From Ferranicluibacter rubi (GTDB lineage: Bacteria; Pseudomonadota; Alphaproteobacteria; Rhizobiales; Rhizobiaceae): 64,000 bases of DNA. Every line of letters begins with the position of its first letter. Position 1 is the first letter of the stretch. The stretch covers positions 62,001 through 126,000 of the forward strand of contig NZ_JAANCM010000003.1 of NCBI RefSeq assembly GCF_011603255.1. Direction: 5' to 3'. This document shows positions 17,837 through 25,652 of the stretch, one piece after another. Both the position numbers and the translations under genes were made by a program. The notes below the pieces were generated by a model. That model ran no database searches and was not told the origin of the DNA. It worked only from the letters and a program-made list of their open reading frames with translations.

Positions 17837-18751
17837 ATGGGTAATTCTATGCTGCAAAGATTGATGGCCAGCGGGCCTTGCATGAGGACCGTTTCCCTGC
17901 CACGCGGTCGGCATCGGCTGCACACCATGCCGACGAGCACCGGTTACGAGATCCGCGAAAAACCCAACTACGACTGGGACGGGCGCAAGCGCGGACAGAC
18001 GCCGTTCACGGTTTTGCAACACACGATCTCCGGCGCCGGCAACCTGCGTTATGACGGGCGCGCCTACCGCGTGATACCCGGCGAAACCCTGCTGGTCACC
18101 GTGCCGGACAATCATCGCTATTGGCTGGAACCCGGCGGGCGGTGGGAGTTCTTCTGGATTTCCATGAATGGCGAGGAGGCGATGCGCCTGCACCAGGCCA
18201 TTCTCTCCGCCAACGGACCTATCCTGTTGCTCCAGCCGGAAACGATCGAGCACCTTGCCGATTGCAGCTACCGGCTGATCCATGACGGCGGGGAAATGCC
18301 AGGACGGGCCTCGGCCATCGCCTATGAGGCGGCGATGGCGCTTTACGACGATGTCTTCGGGGCGCATCCGGTGTTCGGGCAGGAATATCGCACGATGCAG
18401 CATGTCCTGAACCATATCGCCGACAATCTGGAGAAGCCGCTGCCGGTGGAGGAGCTCGCGCGCGTATCCGGGCTCAGCCGCGCGCATTTCTCCCGCGTCT
18501 TCAGCGCCACAGAGGGCATGCCGCCGGCAGAATTCGTGATGCGCAAGCGGCTGCAACGCGCTGCCAAGCTGTTGACGCAAGCTGCCAACCTTTCGGTCAA
18601 AGAGATCTCGCTGATGTCGGGCTTCGAGGAGCCCAATTACTTCGCCAAGGTCTTCCGCCGGCATTTCGGTGCAAGCCCGACGGAATTTCGCACGACAGGC
18701 ATGTATGCAAGCGTTGTCGAGCCGCGGGGCGTGTCGGAGGAGGGCGCCTGA
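17837..18751 (+). CDS. agpT: AraC-family activator of the alpha-galactoside locus
   Basis: AraC/XylS-type regulator of about 304 residues. N-terminal cupin-like sugar-sensing domain (about 30-160, with GQTPFTVLQHTISGAGNLRY), then two helix-turn-helix units (about 200-295, PVEELARVSGLSRAHFSRVF and VKEISLMSGFEEPNYFAKVF). The ATG at 17837 follows GAGAGGGA and is preferred; a GTG at 17813 in frame is possible, and TATAAT at 17799-17804 would start transcription almost on it. Divergent from agaL1 with 188 bp between, so it probably activates the alpha-galactoside operon when an inducer such as melibiose or raffinose is bound. Confidence 0.82.
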   Translation: MGNSMLQRLMASGPCMRTVSLPRGRHRLHTMPTSTGYEIREKPNYDWDGRKRGQTPFTVLQHTISGAGNLRYDGRAYRVIPGETLLVTVPDNHRYWLEPGGRWEFFWISMNGEEAMRLHQAILSANGPILLLQPETIEHLADCSYRLIHDGGEMPGRASAIAYEAAMALYDDVFGAHPVFGQEYRTMQHVLNHIADNLEKPLPVEELARVSGLSRAHFSRVFSATEGMPPAEFVMRKRLQRAAKLLTQAANLSVKEISLMSGFEEPNYFAKVFRRHFGASPTEFRTTGMYASVVEPRGVSEEGA

Positions 18752-18883
18752 CCCATCAGGGCGAACGCCGAGATCATATAAGTCTTACAGATTTCCTAAC
18801 CTCTGCAAATCCGAGGCATGCGGCTCTTGCATACGTCACCTGAGGCTTTCGCGCTGGTCGATGTTGCGGTGCACGCGTATAAA

Positions 18884-18936
18884 GGTCTCAACACAGCGAA
18901 AGAGACGAAACAAGGGTTTCGCCAACGCTGGAGACC
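18884..18936 (+). ncRNA. Leader stem-loop upstream of the DUF1127 gene
   Basis: Three nested helices form one long hairpin: GGTCTC (18884-18889) with GAGACC (18931-18936), AGCG (18895-18898) with CGCT (18926-18929), and CGAAAC (18906-18911) with GTTTCG (18916-18921) closing an AAGG loop. It ends 17 nt before the ATG, just upstream of the AAAGGGG ribosome binding site, so it may set translation or mRNA stability. TATAAA at 18878-18883 could place the transcription start inside the outer helix, so which helices are transcribed is unsure. Confidence 0.45.
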
Positions 18937-18953
18937 TTGGAAAGGGGATCATC

Positions 18954-19097
18954 ATGAACGTAGCACGCTCCTTCAATAACTGGCGCAAGTATCGTCAGAC
19001 GGTGACCGAACTCGGCCGCATGTCGACGCGCGAACTCAACGACCTCGGCATCTCCCGCTCCGAGATCACCAGCGTCGCCCGCGCTGCCATCCGCTAA
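18954..19097 (+). CDS. DUF1127 (YjiS-like) small protein
   Basis: A 47-residue basic protein starting at the ATG with AAAGGGGATC upstream. The whole length matches DUF1127: an N-terminal amphipathic part with an arginine/lysine cluster (NNWRKYRQT) and the signature LGRMSTRELNDLGISRSEI. Such peptides are abundant in rhizobia; members in other alphaproteobacteria have been linked to RNA turnover and phosphate or stress responses, but the role of this one is unknown. The gene stands alone with its own leader hairpin and terminator. A longer open frame to 18669 exists but overlaps agpT and is not likely translated. Confidence 0.85.
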   Translation: MNVARSFNNWRKYRQTVTELGRMSTRELNDLGISRSEITSVARAAIR

Positions 19098-19151
19098 GTC
19101 CGGGACTGGGGTTTCCGCTTAAGTGGAAGCTGCACGGATCATCTTGCTTCA

Positions 19152-19176
19152 CGCCCGCGATTGCCGCGGGCGTTTT
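19152..19176 (+). terminator. Intrinsic terminator of the DUF1127 gene
   Basis: Eight-bp GC stem (CGCCCGCG / CGCGGGCG) with a 5-nt loop, followed by TTTTGCGTTTT; 55 bp after the stop codon. Confidence 0.8.
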
Positions 19177-19217
19177 GCGTTTTGGGCATCGTCAGGGGTC
19201 AAAAATGAATTCTGGCC

Positions 19218-20072
19218 TTACGCATGGTGTGGCGCGATCTGCGCAACGATGAGGTTCGACAATGCATCGACCAGCGCTGCGTCGGCGCCACGTCTCTGCA
19301 CCAACACGAATTCCACATCCGCAAGCGGCGGAAGACGATCTGCCGAGACCTCGCGCAGGCCGCTTGGCGCCATGCTGCGGGGCTGGACCAGAAACCCCAT
19401 GCCCGCCCGCGCTGCGGCCGTCAGCCCGCTCAGACTGCCGCAGGTGCAGACGATCCGCCAAGGCATGCGTGCCGCGTCAAGCGCCTCCTGCGCGATGCGC
19501 CGCGTGATCGAGGGTGGGGGGAAGGCGATGAGCGGCAAGGCGTTTCCGCGGGACAGCAGGAGATCAGGGTCCTGTGCAAGCCAGACGAGCGGCTCGCGAT
19601 AGAGTAGCCGCCCATGCGTTTCGCCGATGTGACGCTTGGCGAGCACCAGATCGAGATCGCCGGCATCCTGCATCTGATTGAGCACGGCACTGAGGGCAAC
19701 TGTCATTTCGAGATCCACCAGCGGATAGAGGCGGATGAAGTCCGCAAGGATCGCCGTCAGGCGGCTGGCCACGACATCCTCCGAAACGCCGAGCCGCAAC
19801 CGCCCGCGCAACCGGTTCTCACCAAAGAGCGCCGCGACCTTGCCATTCAGATCGAGCATGCCGCGGGCGTGGCCGAGAAGCGCTTCTCCCTCCGCCGTCA
19901 GCCGCACCTGGTGCGTATCGCGGAACACCAGTTGTCGCCCAAGCGCTTTTTCCAGTCTCTGGATATGCTGTGTGACCGTAGACTGACCGATGCCGAGACG
20001 CAGAGCCGTCTCCGTGAAGCTCCCGGTTTGCTCAAGCATGACGAAGCTGGCGAGATGGGTGAGGTTGAGCAC
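19218..20072 (-). CDS. LysR-family transcriptional regulator
   Basis: A 284-residue LysR-type regulator. Winged helix-turn-helix at residues 1-60 (TETALRLGIGQSTVTQHIQR, then LEKALGRQLVFRD), followed by a type-2 periplasmic-binding-like effector domain. It lies divergent from a bile-acid/sodium-symporter-family transporter with about 115 bp between, the usual arrangement for a LysR protein that controls its neighbour and itself. The effector is not predictable from sequence. The C-terminal effector subdomain looks complete. Confidence 0.85.
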   Translation of the reverse strand: MLNLTHLASFVMLEQTGSFTETALRLGIGQSTVTQHIQRLEKALGRQLVFRDTHQVRLTAEGEALLGHARGMLDLNGKVAALFGENRLRGRLRLGVSEDVVASRLTAILADFIRLYPLVDLEMTVALSAVLNQMQDAGDLDLVLAKRHIGETHGRLLYREPLVWLAQDPDLLLSRGNALPLIAFPPPSITRRIAQEALDAARMPWRIVCTCGSLSGLTAAARAGMGFLVQPRSMAPSGLREVSADRLPPLADVEFVLVQRRGADAALVDALSNLIVAQIAPHHA

Positions 20073-20186
20073 GGTTATCGGACTTTATAATGACTGTTAG
20101 TGTTTGCATCTTGAAACATGATAAGCGATGACGCGACGCAACTTCAAGGCAAGACCTGTCCCCAGAGCCATCAAGGGATCACCACC

Positions 20187-21182
20187 ATGCGCCGCTACCT
20201 GCCCGATACCTTCACCGTCCTCCTCGTCTGCACCGTCATTCTTGCGTCGCTCCTGCCGATCCATGGCCGATATGCTGACGTGTTCGATATCGCGACGGAC
20301 ATTGCGATCGGGCTCCTGTTCTTCCTCCATGGCGCGCGCCTGTCGCGCGATACCGTGGTGGCGGGCGCGCTGCACTGGCGGCTGCACCTGACGATCCTTC
20401 TGACGACGTTCTGCATATTCCCGCTTCTGGGCCTTGCCATCGGCCTCATCCCCACGTCGGTTCTCGCCGCCCCGCTCTATACCGGCATTCTCTTCCTCTG
20501 CGTCCTGCCCTCGACGGTCCAGTCCTCGATCGCATTCACTTCGATGGCCGGCGGCAATGTGCCCGCAGCCATCGTCGCGGCCTCCGGCTCCAATATCTTC
20601 GGCATGTTCCTGACGCCGCTGCTGACGGGCCTCGTCCTGTCCACCACGGGCGGCGGCGGGTTTTCCTGGGAGGCGCTGCAGAGCATTCTTCTGCAGCTGA
20701 TGCTGCCCTTCGTCGTCGGGCAGATCCTGCAGCCCTGGATCGGCAACTGGATCCGCTCGCGCAAGAAACTCCTGATGCCCGTCGATCGCGGCTCCATCCT
20801 GATGGTCGTCTACCTCGCGTTCTCCGAGGCTGTCATGGAAGGGCTGTGGCACACGTTCTCGCTCGGCGATATCGCCGCCGTCATTCTCGTTGATATGGCG
20901 CTCCTGGCCACTGTCCTCTGCATCACCATGTTCGGCAGCCGCCTTCTCGGCTTCTCAAAGGAAGACGAGATCACCATCACCTTCTGTGGATCGAAGAAGT
21001 CGCTGGCCAGCGGCGTGCCCATGGCCAATGCCATCTTCGGCAACGCTTCTTCCTCCGTCGGTGCCATCGTGCTGCCGCTGATGCTGTTCCATCAGATCCA
21101 GCTCATGGCTTGCGCCGTGATCGCCCAGAAATATGCAGCGCGACTGAAGGACAAGGCGGAGGTAAAGCCGCTCGCCGCCTGA
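20187..21182 (+). CDS. Bile acid:sodium symporter (BASS) family transporter
   Basis: A 331-residue inner-membrane protein with nine to ten predicted helices, of the SBF-like branch of the BASS family (YfeH type). The start at 20187 follows AAGGGAT and leaves a short N-terminus before the first helix (TFTVLLVCTVILASLLP). The GLLFFLHGARLSRDTV block and the FCGSKKSLASGVPMAN motif near residue 275 are typical. BASS proteins couple organic anion transport to sodium. Substrate unknown; the divergent LysR gene probably regulates it in response to that substrate or a precursor. Confidence 0.85.
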   Translation: MRRYLPDTFTVLLVCTVILASLLPIHGRYADVFDIATDIAIGLLFFLHGARLSRDTVVAGALHWRLHLTILLTTFCIFPLLGLAIGLIPTSVLAAPLYTGILFLCVLPSTVQSSIAFTSMAGGNVPAAIVAASGSNIFGMFLTPLLTGLVLSTTGGGGFSWEALQSILLQLMLPFVVGQILQPWIGNWIRSRKKLLMPVDRGSILMVVYLAFSEAVMEGLWHTFSLGDIAAVILVDMALLATVLCITMFGSRLLGFSKEDEITITFCGSKKSLASGVPMANAIFGNASSSVGAIVLPLMLFHQIQLMACAVIAQKYAARLKDKAEVKPLAA

Positions 21183-21334
21183 AGTGGTTTTGAGGAGGCT
21201 ATCTGTAAGCGGGTATGCACGATGAGGCGAAGAAACTGTTCGCATGTGCGAATGCTGGTGCGCACGTAAACCATCGTTTAAAATTCACGCCGTATGGTGC
21301 CGTCATTCGTTGTTCGTATGGCTTGAGGCATTTT

Positions 21335-23338
21335 GTGAAACACATTCCGATCATTGGCAAATTTTTGAGCCTGATGGGCGTCTTCGCGCTCTTCTCCCTG
21401 GGGGTTGCGTTCTACTCGGGCGATCGGATCATGAGAACCGATGACGCCTATTCCGCGCTGCTGGCCCAACAGTCGAAGGCCGCCACGGAACTCGCTCTTG
21501 CCAACCAGGCATTCCAGACCGCACGGGCTGCGGCCGGCACGCTGATGATCGTCACCACCGAGGCGGCGAAGGCAGCGGCAACGGCCGAGCTTCAGGCTGC
21601 CAAAACGCAGTTCGGCACAGAAATGGACGCGGCACTGGCTGCAACGCCCGAGAACGCACGAATCTCCGAACTGAAGACCAAAGGCCTGTCCATCCTCAAT
21701 GAGGCCTGCGGCAATGCCTTTACGCGCGCGGCGGGTGCACGGGGCTCGCAGGATCGCCTGAGCGCGCAGGGCGCCTTCCTGCGGGAATGCGAGACGCAGT
21801 TCGCCCCCATGAGCCAAGCCATGGCGGAGGAAACCAACGAGCTCCTCGTCATTGCCAATACGGAGAGCGACGTGCTGACGACCGGATCGATCCACACCTA
21901 CTGGGTGACGATCGCCTTGGTTGTCGTGGGAACGCTGACCGTCATCCTCGCGGCATTCTTCGCTATCCGGGCCTGGCTTGTGCAGCCAATCGATGCGCTG
22001 GGTAGCGTCATGCAGCGGCTGGCAACAGGCGACCTCGACGCCGATGTCATCGGAACCGATCGCCGCGACGAAGTGGGCGGCATGGCGCGCGCCGTGGAAG
22101 TGTTCAAGGAAAACGGCTTGAAGGCGCGTGCGCTGGAAACGGAAGCCGTGCAGCAGCGATCGCTGAGCGAAGGCGAGCGGCGGCGCCAGGTCGAACTGGA
22201 GCGGGAGCGTGCCGAAGCCATGGCGCAGGCAACCAGCGGGCTCGCCAAGGGTCTGACGCATCTTGCTTCCGGCGATCTCAGTTTCCAGCTCACCGAGCGC
22301 TTCGCCGACGACTTCGAGACGTTGCGTACGGACTTCAACCGGGCCGTCGAGCAGCTTCGCGACACGCTGAGCGCGGTTGCGGACGCCACCGGCTCGATCG
22401 ACAGCGGTTCGCGTGAGATCAGTCAGAGCGCCGACGACCTGTCGCGCCGGACCGAACAGCAGGCAGCCTCGCTCGAGGAAACCGCAGCGGCTCTCGATGA
22501 AATCACCGCCAACGTCGCCAACTCCTCCAAGCGCGCGGACGAAGCCCGGACGATTGCCGTGCAGGCCAACGACAGCGCTCGCCAGTCCGGCGCCGTGGTC
22601 ACCAGCGCGGTCGATGCGATGAGCAAGATCGAACAGTCTTCCAACCAGATTTCCTCGATCATCGGCGTCATCGACGAAATCGCCTTCCAGACGAACCTGC
22701 TGGCCCTGAACGCCGGTGTGGAAGCCGCCCGTGCCGGGGAAGCCGGCAAGGGCTTCGCGGTGGTCGCGCAGGAAGTGCGTGAACTCGCCCAACGCTCGGC
22801 CAAAGCTGCCAAGGAAATCAAGGACCTGATCCGCAATTCTTCAGGCGAAGTGCAAAGCGGCGTCCAGCTGGTCAGCCAGACAGGCGAAGCGTTGAAGACG
22901 ATCGAGACCTACATCGTCACGATCAACCAGCACATGGATGCGATCGCGACCTCATCGCGCGAACAGTCGGTCGGCCTCGCCGAGGTCAACACGGCCGTCA
23001 ACCAGATGGATCAGGTGACGCAGCAGAACGCGGCGATGGTGGAAGAGGCCAATGCGGCCGGTGCCACGCTCGCCACCGAAGCTGCACGGCTGAAGGATCT
23101 GGTCGCGCGCTTCCAGTTCGGCGGCGCATCGGCATCCTATGCGTCGGCAGCGCCGTCGCAGCCGGCACCCCGCGTCAAGACACCGAGCCGGCCCGCGCTC
23201 GCGACAGCCACACGCGCCGTTCCCGTCGCGTCTCCGGCCCGCAAGATGGCGAACACGCTCGCACGTGCGTTCTCCGGCGGTTCCGCCAGTGCCGCACCGG
23301 CCGCAGCCGCGGCACAGGACAATTGGGAAGAGTTCTGA
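21335..23338 (+). CDS. Methyl-accepting chemotaxis protein with CheR-docking tail
   Basis: Chemoreceptor of about 667 residues. The GTG at 21335, with GAGG seven bases upstream, gives [15 protein letters not shown] running straight into membrane helix 1 (about 5-27); the ATG at 21215 would add 40 unlikely residues. A periplasmic four-helix sensor (about 35-185) follows, then helix 2 (about 188-210), two HAMP-like segments (about 212-265 and 300-350), and the signalling hairpin around residue 450 ([16 protein letters not shown]). The protein ends with an Ala/Pro-rich linker and NWEEF, resembling the NWETF pentapeptide that docks CheR/CheB in E. coli Tar and Tsr. Ligand unknown. A clear terminator follows. 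Confidence 0.85.
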   Translation: MKHIPIIGKFLSLMGVFALFSLGVAFYSGDRIMRTDDAYSALLAQQSKAATELALANQAFQTARAAAGTLMIVTTEAAKAAATAELQAAKTQFGTEMDAALAATPENARISELKTKGLSILNEACGNAFTRAAGARGSQDRLSAQGAFLRECETQFAPMSQAMAEETNELLVIANTESDVLTTGSIHTYWVTIALVVVGTLTVILAAFFAIRAWLVQPIDALGSVMQRLATGDLDADVIGTDRRDEVGGMARAVEVFKENGLKARALETEAVQQRSLSEGERRRQVELERERAEAMAQATSGLAKGLTHLASGDLSFQLTERFADDFETLRTDFNRAVEQLRDTLSAVADATGSIDSGSREISQSADDLSRRTEQQAASLEETAAALDEITANVANSSKRADEARTIAVQANDSARQSGAVVTSAVDAMSKIEQSSNQISSIIGVIDEIAFQTNLLALNAGVEAARAGEAGKGFAVVAQEVRELAQRSAKAAKEIKDLIRNSSGEVQSGVQLVSQTGEALKTIETYIVTINQHMDAIATSSREQSVGLAEVNTAVNQMDQVTQQNAAMVEEANAAGATLATEAARLKDLVARFQFGGASASYASAAPSQPAPRVKTPSRPALATATRAVPVASPARKMANTLARAFSGGSASAAPAAAAAQDNWEEF

Positions 23339-23371
23339 TTAACGCGGCTATCCTGCCCCGTCATGAAGAGA

Positions 23372-23399
23372 GGCCCTCGGCGAAACCGGGGGCCTTTTT
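23372..23399 (+). terminator. Intrinsic terminator of the chemoreceptor gene
   Basis: Nine-bp stem GGCCCTCGG / CCGGGGGCC (one G-U pair) with a CGAAA loop, followed directly by TTTTT. It lies between the chemoreceptor stop and the convergent flavin oxidoreductase. Confidence 0.85.
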
Positions 23400-24785
23400 C
23401 TATGGGGAGGCATCCACCGGCTTCATGCCGAGAACGAGGGTCGGCCAGAATTCCGATATGGTGGGATGGATCGGTACGGCCCAGCGCAGGTCGTCGTAGT
23501 GTGCGCCGACATTCATCATGTCGAGTACGCCATGAATGGCCTCGTCGCCACCCGTGCCGAGAATGGCAGCGCCCAGGATCTCGCGCGTGTCCGCATCGGC
23601 GATGATCTTCATCAGCCCTTGCGTCTCCCCTTTCTCGACGGCCCGTCCGACGCGCGCCATCGGCAGACGTCCGACGAGGATCCGCCTGCCGGAGGCGCTG
23701 GCCTCCCGTTCGCTCATTCCGACACGGCCGAGTGGCGGGTCGATGTAAAGCGCATAGCCTGGCAGGCGGTCGGAAACCTTGCGGGTCTCGCCATCCAGCA
23801 GGTTCGCCGCGATGATTTCAAAATCATTGTACGCCGTATGGGTGAAGGCGCCGCGGCCGTTGCAGTCGCCCATTGCCCAGATGCCGGGCGCGCTGGTGGC
23901 GAGCGCGTCATCGACGATGATGTAGCCGCGTTCATCCAGAGCAACACCGGCGGCGTCGAGCCCGAGATCATCCGTGTTGGGTTTACGCCCCGTGGCGAGC
24001 AAGATGTCGGAGCCGCGAATGTCTGGCTCGCCCTTCGTGCAGTTCACACCAACGATGACGTCTTCGCCGTCGCGGGAAAAGCGGATGCACTCTGCTGCGG
24101 TTCGAACCGCGATGCCTTCGCCCTCCAGCACCGCTTGGATCGCGTCCGATATTTCCTCGTCTTCTCGCGCGACGAGTCGAGGCCCTTTTTCGACAATGGT
24201 CACCTCGGCTCCAAAGCGATGGTACATCTGGGCGAATTCCAGACCGATATAGCTGCCACCGACGATAATGAGGTGTTTCGGCACACGCTCTAGCATGACG
24301 ATGTCGCTGTTGGTCATAAAGGGAACGTCATGGATTCCGGGGAAATCCGGGATGGCGGCCCGGCCGCCGACATTGATGAAGATCTGCGGCGCGAACAGGC
24401 GCTCGTCGCCGACACGTACCGTCGTGCGATCCTCGAACCGCGCATGGCCGCGGATCAGGGTGCAGTTTTCAAGCCCCTCCAGCCATCGCTCGTTGCTCAT
24501 GCGGCTGTCGAGCGTGATCTTGTGCGACCGGCGGAATACGGAGGGCATGTCGATCGTCACGTCTCCGCCGATGACGACGCCAAAATCCGCGGCGCGCCGG
24601 GCGATATGGGCGGCGTGAGCACTGGCGACGAGCGCCTTGGTCGGCTTGCACCCGGTGTTGACGCAGGTTCCGCCGACATGCTTGCGCTCGATGATGGCGA
24701 CGGAGCGCCCGGCGGCGGACAGGCGAGCGGCGAGCGACGGGCCGGCCTGTCCGGCACCGATGATGATCGCGTCGAACGTTCTCAT
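23400..24785 (-). CDS. FAD-dependent pyridine nucleotide-disulfide oxidoreductase (mercuric-reductase-like)
   Basis: A 461-residue class I flavoprotein disulfide reductase. Order: FAD-binding GAGQAGPSLAARL near the N-terminus, redox-active GGTCVNTGCKPTK, NAD(P) site IIVGGSYIGLEFAQ, second FAD motif APGIWAMGDCNG, and a dimerisation domain. Closest in style to the mercuric-reductase/soluble-reductase branch, but no HMA domain and no C-terminal Cys pair are present, so mercury reduction is unlikely. A possible base is the His in the C-terminal VPIHPTISE. The ATG at 24785 overlaps the DUF4126 stop by four bases, so the two are one operon. Substrate unknown. Confidence 0.82.
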   Translation of the reverse strand: MRTFDAIIIGAGQAGPSLAARLSAAGRSVAIIERKHVGGTCVNTGCKPTKALVASAHAAHIARRAADFGVVIGGDVTIDMPSVFRRSHKITLDSRMSNERWLEGLENCTLIRGHARFEDRTTVRVGDERLFAPQIFINVGGRAAIPDFPGIHDVPFMTNSDIVMLERVPKHLIIVGGSYIGLEFAQMYHRFGAEVTIVEKGPRLVAREDEEISDAIQAVLEGEGIAVRTAAECIRFSRDGEDVIVGVNCTKGEPDIRGSDILLATGRKPNTDDLGLDAAGVALDERGYIIVDDALATSAPGIWAMGDCNGRGAFTHTAYNDFEIIAANLLDGETRKVSDRLPGYALYIDPPLGRVGMSEREASASGRRILVGRLPMARVGRAVEKGETQGLMKIIADADTREILGAAILGTGGDEAIHGVLDMMNVGAHYDDLRWAVPIHPTISEFWPTLVLGMKPVDASP

Positions 24786-25270
24786 GCAGGGATCGGCATG
24801 GACGCCGAGACGGGCAGGGCGCTCATGATGAGAAACGCTCCGATGATGGCGATAGCGTCCTCGACAAAGGCTGCCGGCCGATCGCGGCCGAAACTTGCTG
24901 CGAGGCGGGCCCGCAGAGCGGCTCCACCGAGGGTGCCGGCGATGGCGCCGAGGAGACCGGCAACGAGGCAGATCAACCAGCCGCCGGAGGGCGTTCCGAT
25001 GATCGCACCGCAGAGCGCGCCGACCACGACGCGGGTGGCGAACTGTACCGGCACCTTGCGGCTTGGCGTTGTCGGCAACTGGTCGGTGACGTATTCGCCG
25101 ATTGCCAGGACGGTGAGGAGTCCGGCCGCCCAGATCGAGCTCATGAAGGATGCCCAGGAGCCGGAGAGATCGATCCATCCGAGCGTAGCGGCCCAGGCAA
25201 TGGCTGCCGGCGCGGTCATGGCGCGCAGGCCGGCGATGACGCCGATCAGGAATGCAAGAAACAAGAGCAT
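24782..25270 (-). CDS. DUF4126 family membrane protein
   Basis: A 162-residue protein with four or five hydrophobic helices and Gly/Ala-rich interiors, matching the DUF4126 family (LLFLAFLIGVIAGLRAMTAP N-terminus; LLGAIAGTLGGAALRARL motif). The ATG at 25270 has GGAGG upstream and starts directly with a helix. Its stop overlaps the start of the flavin oxidoreductase, and they likely share one transcript. Family function is unknown; membrane location is clear. Confidence 0.75.
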   Translation of the reverse strand: MLLFLAFLIGVIAGLRAMTAPAAIAWAATLGWIDLSGSWASFMSSIWAAGLLTVLAIGEYVTDQLPTTPSRKVPVQFATRVVVGALCGAIIGTPSGGWLICLVAGLLGAIAGTLGGAALRARLAASFGRDRPAAFVEDAIAIIGAFLIMSALPVSASMPIPA

Positions 25271-25392
25271 GAAACCTCCAAGGCCGGATCGGCATTCGCA
25301 ATGCAATCACAGACTGACATTGTGGACAAGGGCCATGCGTAGCTGCGCTGTTCTACTGATGAAGCGCCACACGGTCGTGCCCTTCGATTTCT

Positions 25393-25451
25393 GCATAGCT
25401 GCACTGCAACATTGCCTCTCGTAAGGGCAGGCGTCTCGGCGTAAATATTAT
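25393..25451 (+). promoter_or_regulatory. Promoter region of sRNA copy 1 with conserved 17-bp element
   Basis: GCATAGCTGCACTGCAA at 25393-25409 differs in one base from the element before sRNA copy 2 (40155-40171). It ends 47 bp before the first hairpin here and 46 bp there, i.e. centred near -55. A -10-like TATTAT lies at 25446-25451, immediately before the first helix. No convincing -35 was found, which fits activator dependence. Confidence 0.55.
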
Positions 25452-25455
25452 CTCA

Positions 25456-25616
25456 ACGAAGCGATGCACCTCCTCCCGCGTCCCTTCGTAGTTCGAACGC
25501 TCCCCTCCTCCTCCCAGGATCGTTCGAAGGAATGGCGACATCCTCCTCCCAGTCGCTGTTCGGTTCTTATCGAAAAGCCTGCCGCACCTCCTCCCGCGGC
25601 AGGCTTTTTCGTTTTG
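25456..25616 (+). ncRNA. Anti-Shine-Dalgarno sRNA, four CCUCCUCCC hairpins (alpha-r14/NfeR1/'cuckoo'-like), copy 1
   Basis: Four consecutive hairpins each present CCUCCUCCC in the loop, at 25469-25477, 25507-25515, 25542-25550 and 25587-25595. Stems: ACGAAG/CTTCGT (25456-25461 with 25484-25489), TTCGAACG/CGTTCGAA (25492-25499 with 25521-25528), GCGAC/GTCGC extended by wobble pairs (25535-25539 with 25552-25556), and GCCTGCCGC/GCGGCAGGC plus AAAA/TTTT (25577-25585 with 25596-25604), which ends in T-rich sequence as an intrinsic terminator. The loop sequence is complementary to ribosome binding sites (GGGAGGAGG). This is the hallmark of the rhizobial alpha-r14 sRNAs (NfeR1) and the related 'cuckoo' family; assignment is by motif and architecture, not by database search. 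A paralogue lies at 40217. The terminator is T-rich on both strands and may also end dinB. Confidence 0.8.
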
Positions 25617-25652
25617 AGCCTATTGCTTGCTGCTCCCCAAGTGCCGAGAGAC

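Noticed and set aside
23400-25310. Single 636-residue frame joining the flavin oxidoreductase to upstream sequence
   Set aside because: The upstream part is the out-of-frame shadow of the DUF4126 gene; the true start is at 24785 with an ATGA overlap.
25441-25452. GTAAATATTATC as a third LacR operator
   Set aside because: Only a partial, non-palindromic match to TAAATATTTACT; it coincides with the -10 region of the sRNA.
25456-25616. CRISPR array suggested by regularly spaced CCTCCTCCC repeats
   Set aside because: The repeats are only 9 bp, each enclosed by its own unrelated stem, with no constant long repeat and no cas genes; a multi-hairpin sRNA explains them.
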